In this document: positions 60,741 to 64,000 of the stretch, one piece after another
Layout of the letters: the number at the start of each line of letters is the position of its first letter
Numbering within the stretch: the stretch's first letter is position 1
Source of the DNA: Sabulibacter ruber
GTDB taxonomy: Bacteria > Bacteroidota > Bacteroidia > Cytophagales > Hymenobacteraceae
Reading direction: 5' to 3'
Assembly (NCBI RefSeq): GCF_017355955.1
Contig: NZ_JAFFID010000001.1
Coordinates: forward strand, 248,001 to 312,000
DNA: 64,000 nt
Translations under genes and position numbers: made by a program
Notes under the pieces: model-generated
Database searches by the model: none
Seen by the model: the letters and a program-made list of their open reading frames with translations, nothing else
Told to the model about the DNA's origin: nothing

Positions 60741-62822
60741 ATGAATCAGACTTCTGTTGAGGCCCCTCCGCAGGTAGACTTTGATCTGCTGCTGAAAGCT
60801 TATCGCCTGATGCTCACCGCCAAGGCCATGGCCGACACGTACGAAGAAAATAAATCGGTTTGCAGTAAATACGTCCACAGCACCTCGCGTGGGCACGAAG
60901 CCATTCAGTTGGCTACCGCTTTTCAGCTCACAGAGAAAGATTTTTTATCGGTGTACTACCGCGATGAATCCATCCTGCTGGGCCTGGGCCTGACGCCGTA
61001 TGAACTCATGCTGCAGTTGATGGCCAAGCGCGATGATCCCTTCAGCGGGGGCAGAACCTATTATGGGCATCCCTCACTCAGAAGGGAAGGGTTCCCGGTC
61101 ATACCGCACCAAAGCTCGGCCACCGGCATGCAGGCCATTCCGGCTACTGGTATGGCGCACGCCTTGTCTTATTTGGAGTCCCAGAACCTGATGGACTCGC
61201 AGGATGGCCGAGTGGTGCTTTGCTCTCTGGGCGATGGTTCTGTAACCGAAGGCGAAGTGGCCGAGGCATTCCAGATGGCGGTCTTGAAGAAATTACCCAT
61301 CATTTACCTAGTGCAGGACAACGATTGGGGCATCTCCGCGAAGGGTTCTGAGATGCGGGCCATGGATGCCTATGATTACGCAGCCGGTTTCAAAGGAATG
61401 GAGCGGCTGCGCGTAGACGGGTCCGATTTCCTGAATTCCTATACCGGAATGAAGGAGGCCTTCAGGATAGCCCGCCAGGAGCGGAGACCAGTGCTGGTCC
61501 ATGCCAAGTGCCCGTTGCTGGGGCATCATACTTCCGGCGTTCGGCGGGAATGGTACCGGGGCGATAATCTGGCGCAACACACGGTACTGGACCCAATTCC
61601 TAAGTTGGGCAATTACCTACTGGAGCAAGGCTTGAGCGAGGCCGAACTTACCTCAATAGCCGACGAAGTCAAAGCCGAGGTGCAGGCTCATTATGAGAAA
61701 GCCCTGGCTGCACCAGATCCTCATCCTGCCAAGTTCAACCTGCATGAGTTTTCTGAACTGCATGTGAAAGAGGAAACCGGCAGGCGCCAACCCGCCAATG
61801 CCGAGAAAGTGACCATGGTAGACGCCGCTCTGCATGCTGTAGACGACATCCTGCGCCAGTACCCGGAGGCTTTGTTCTACGGACAAGACGTAGGCGGGGA
61901 ACTGGGTGGTGTGTTTCGCGAAGCGGCCTTGTTGGCCAAAAAATACGGCGATAACCGGGTGTTCAATACGCCAATCCAGGAAGCATACATTGTGGGGTCA
62001 ACTGCGGGTATGTCGGCGGTGGGAGCGAAGCCTATCGTGGAGATCCAGTTCGCCGATTACATCTGGCCCGGCATTAACCAACTGGTGGAGGAACTTTCCA
62101 AGAGCTGTTACCTGAGCATGGGCAAATTCCCGATCCAGTCTTTGATTAGAGTGCCCATTGGAGCATATGGCGGGGGCGGACCTTACCACTCCGGCAGCAT
62201 TGAATCCACGCTGCTGAACATCAGGGGAATAAAAGTGGTCTACCCCTCCAATGCCGCAGACATGAAGGGCTTGATGAAAGCCGCTTTCCTGGACCCAAAT
62301 CCGGTAGTGATGCTGGAGCACAAAGGCCTGTATTGGTCTAAAGTACCCGGCACCGAAGACGCCAAAACCATAGAGCCAGATGCTGACTACATCCTGCCTT
62401 TGGGCAAAGCGAATGTGGTGCAAACGGCTTCAGAGGAGCAGGTGAAAATGGGCAACAGCCTTACGGTCATCACCTACGGGATGGGCGTGTATTGGGCCAA
62501 AACAGCCAGTAAACAGTTAGCCGGCGAGGTGGAGATTGTAGATCTGCGTACCTTGAATCCGCTGGACTTTGATACGGTGCAAGCCTCCGTGAAGCGGCAC
62601 GGCAAAGCCCTGGTTTTGACCGAGGAACCTTTAATGAATTCCTTCGCCGAGTCGCTGGCTGGAAGAATCAGTAGAACCTGCTTCCCCTACCTGGATGCAC
62701 CCGTGTTTACCCTAGGCGCTGAGAACCTTCCGGCCGTTCCTCTGAATGTAGATTTGGAGCGCATGATGCTGCCTAATGCGGAGAAGGTATTGGAAGCTAT
62801 TAAAGAGTTGCTGGCTTACTAG
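60741..62822 (+). CDS. Fused alpha-beta E1 component of a 2-oxoacid dehydrogenase complex
   Basis: Thiamine-diphosphate enzyme of 693 residues. The alpha half (1-350) has the TPP motif CSLGDGSVTEGEVAEAFQMA ... IYLVQDNDWG. The beta half (360-693) has ALFYGQDVGGELGGVF, TPIQEAYIVGSTAGMSAVGAKPIVEIQFADYIWPGINQLV and VRVPIGAYGGGGPYHSGSIE-like sequence. Usually alpha and beta are separate; the fusion is common in Bacteroidota. The likely substrate is a branched-chain 2-oxoacid, but pyruvate is not excluded. No E2 or E3 gene is adjacent. Confidence 0.87.
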   Translation: MNQTSVEAPPQVDFDLLLKAYRLMLTAKAMADTYEENKSVCSKYVHSTSRGHEAIQLATAFQLTEKDFLSVYYRDESILLGLGLTPYELMLQLMAKRDDPFSGGRTYYGHPSLRREGFPVIPHQSSATGMQAIPATGMAHALSYLESQNLMDSQDGRVVLCSLGDGSVTEGEVAEAFQMAVLKKLPIIYLVQDNDWGISAKGSEMRAMDAYDYAAGFKGMERLRVDGSDFLNSYTGMKEAFRIARQERRPVLVHAKCPLLGHHTSGVRREWYRGDNLAQHTVLDPIPKLGNYLLEQGLSEAELTSIADEVKAEVQAHYEKALAAPDPHPAKFNLHEFSELHVKEETGRRQPANAEKVTMVDAALHAVDDILRQYPEALFYGQDVGGELGGVFREAALLAKKYGDNRVFNTPIQEAYIVGSTAGMSAVGAKPIVEIQFADYIWPGINQLVEELSKSCYLSMGKFPIQSLIRVPIGAYGGGGPYHSGSIESTLLNIRGIKVVYPSNAADMKGLMKAAFLDPNPVVMLEHKGLYWSKVPGTEDAKTIEPDADYILPLGKANVVQTASEEQVKMGNSLTVITYGMGVYWAKTASKQLAGEVEIVDLRTLNPLDFDTVQASVKRHGKALVLTEEPLMNSFAESLAGRISRTCFPYLDAPVFTLGAENLPAVPLNVDLERMMLPNAEKVLEAIKELLAY

Positions 62823-62858
62823 ATGCTAGCCGCTAAATTCGTTTTTAGCGTAATAACG

Positions 62859-62910
62859 AAGCCCCCGCTTTTAAGCTGTTTTCAGAAAAACAGCTTAAAA
62901 GCGGGGGCTT
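62859..62910. repeat. Intergenic palindrome, perfect 24-bp stem
   Basis: Arms 62859-62882 and 62887-62910 are exact complements with a CAGA loop; core TTTTAAGCTGTTTT, outer AAGCCCCCGC. The longest stem of the family here. It lies between the convergent E1 and outer-membrane protein genes. Confidence 0.85.
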
Positions 62911-62956
62911 TGGTTTGGCAAGAAAGTTTACTATCTATTATTAAACTTCTCGGTAC

Positions 62957-64000
62957 TTAGAAGGGATACCCGATACCCAGGTTGAAGGTGGCTTGCGTGT
63001 TGTTACCAAAAATGCGGTCGCTTCTGAATTGGTTGATGACAAACCGGCTTCCCTGCGGCATGGCTGGATCGTAGACCTTGGTGGCAATATCGAAACGCAG
63101 AATGGCGAAAGTGAAATCCAGGCGAACCCCAAAACCGGTGCCCACCGCCAGCTCTTTGTAGAACCGGTTGAATTCAAACTTAGCCCCTGGTTGGGTCAGG
63201 TATTGCTCTGGATTAGGGTTGGTGTTTCGCTCATTGAACAACCAGATATTTCCGGCATCCAGGAAGAGGGCTCCGTTCACGTTCGCATTCCCAAACCGGA
63301 ACATCCGAAAGCGGAACTCCGAGTTCAGTTCCAGTAAAATCTCGCCGGTTTGTTCAAACAGGTAATCTACCTCGCCGGTGGTTTTGTTGATGAGCGCGCT
63401 GGAACCCGGCCCTAACCGGCGGGGCAGCCAGGCCCTTACGCTGGAAGAACCTCCCGCAAAGAAGTATTTGTCATAGGGCAAGGCTCTTGATTCACCCAAA
63501 GGCTTGGCAATACCTCCGTTGGCACGATACACAAACATCATGTTGTTGCCCAAGGTATGGTAACGGCGATAGTCCACGTTCACTTTGGCAAACCGGTAGG
63601 TGTTCATGTCCTTAAACCGCTCGGCCACATAATTCCAAAGCAAGCCGCCGCTCTCCACAAAAATTCTGACCAGCTTGGCATCGTTTGACTGGTTAAAGTT
63701 AGCGGTATTGTAGAGGCTGGTGAAGTTAATGGAAGAAACAAACGCGTTCTTAAAGCTTTCATTCAGCGGGTTCCCCGATTGTTCCAGCGTCTGCAGGTAG
63801 GCATTGAAGGTGGAGTCTATGCGAGGCGTGCTGATCACGTTGATGTCTAGCGGCGAGAAACTGAACTGGTGGATGTTCAAGCGCTGCCAGATGTAGTCAA
63901 AGGAGAAGTCTACGTTGGTTCTGGTGTACTCATTGCGGTCTACATAGGTGTAACCGGTACTGAACCTGGTGCGCGGGTTGAATTTGATCAACAGGTCATT
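62957..64000 (-). CDS. TamL/BamA-type outer-membrane protein (C-terminal part, cut by window edge)
   Basis: About 347 codons of the C-terminal 16-stranded barrel are visible; the frame continues past 64000. The region FFAGGSSSVRAWLPRRLGPGS carries the loop-6-like motif of the bacterial surface antigen family (Omp85), and the last residues GIGYPF give the C-terminal aromatic expected of an outer-membrane barrel. Alternating hydrophobic strands are seen throughout. It most resembles TamA/TamL proteins, which insert or export outer-membrane components. Its POTRA domains and signal would lie outside. Confidence 0.85.
   Translation of the reverse strand, partial: NDLLIKFNPRTRFSTGYTYVDRNEYTRTNVDFSFDYIWQRLNIHQFSFSPLDINVISTPRIDSTFNAYLQTLEQSGNPLNESFKNAFVSSINFTSLYNTANFNQSNDAKLVRIFVESGGLLWNYVAERFKDMNTYRFAKVNVDYRRYHTLGNNMMFVYRANGGIAKPLGESRALPYDKYFFAGGSSSVRAWLPRRLGPGSSALINKTTGEVDYLFEQTGEILLELNSEFRFRMFRFGNANVNGALFLDAGNIWLFNERNTNPNPEQYLTQPGAKFEFNRFYKELAVGTGFGVRLDFTFAILRFDIATKVYDPAMPQGSRFVINQFRSDRIFGNNTQATFNLGIGYPF

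Overview
The window looks like chromosome of a free-living, aerobic Bacteroidota bacterium. A member of Hymenobacteraceae close to Rufibacter or Nibribacter is my best guess; this is inference from gene content, with no database search. Pointers are a secreted protease with a type IX secretion (T9SS) C-terminal domain, a TlpA-like thioredoxin lipoprotein, a TamL/BamA-type outer-membrane protein, weak or absent Shine-Dalgarno sequences, and promoter-like sites of the Bacteroidota type (TTTG, about 20 nt, TAnnTTTG). Coding density is high. I see no rRNA, tRNA, CRISPR array, prophage or intact transposase.

Layout. 1-7273 (minus strand): a molybdenum hydroxylase island, read as xdhC, mocA-like, paoA, paoB, paoC, moaD, moaE, moaA (cut by the left edge). 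It supplies a three-subunit xanthine-oxidase-family aldehyde oxidoreductase, its cofactor maturation factors and part of molybdopterin synthesis. 7658-14661: a signalling block with a membrane histidine kinase, a lone receiver, a receiver-adenylate cyclase, an ATP/ADP-translocase-like protein fused to a HEAT-repeat-like region, a small cyclic-nucleotide-binding protein and a convergent HD phosphohydrolase. 14836-20725: two unknown proteins, a cold-shock protein, an S8 protease carrying SLH-like repeats plus a T9SS tail, an 870-bp stretch without genes, and a small secreted unknown. 21031-33902: a phenylacetate degradation locus in the order tetR-paaE-A-B-C-D-G-H-J-Y-Z-F-GNAT. paaK and paaI are not in it. 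34042-46454: proB-proA, an amidase lipoprotein, nicotinamidase and nicotinate phosphoribosyltransferase on either side of a TPR histidine kinase, then a small membrane protein, cupin, LysR regulator, threonine-synthase-like enzyme and membrane dipeptidase. 46531-64000: housekeeping genes (pabC-like, dprA, merR, alaS, gatB, thioredoxin lipoprotein, thioesterase, pcm, polyprenyl sugar transferase, ribE, PAP2, hemF, a fused E1 dehydrogenase, and a truncated TamL-like protein).

The most striking non-genic signal is a family of 34-37 nt imperfect palindromes in the spaces between genes. The consensus is GTTTTAGGCCTGTTTTC, one base, GAAAACAGGCCTAAAAC. I count 27 copies. They occur after genes, between convergent genes, and directly against start codons, and some have grown into perfect stems of 14-24 bp. 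Superimposed on these are larger REP-like composites of 121-126 bp built from four hairpins, two other REP-like palindromes, and runs of short-period repeats directly before several start codons.
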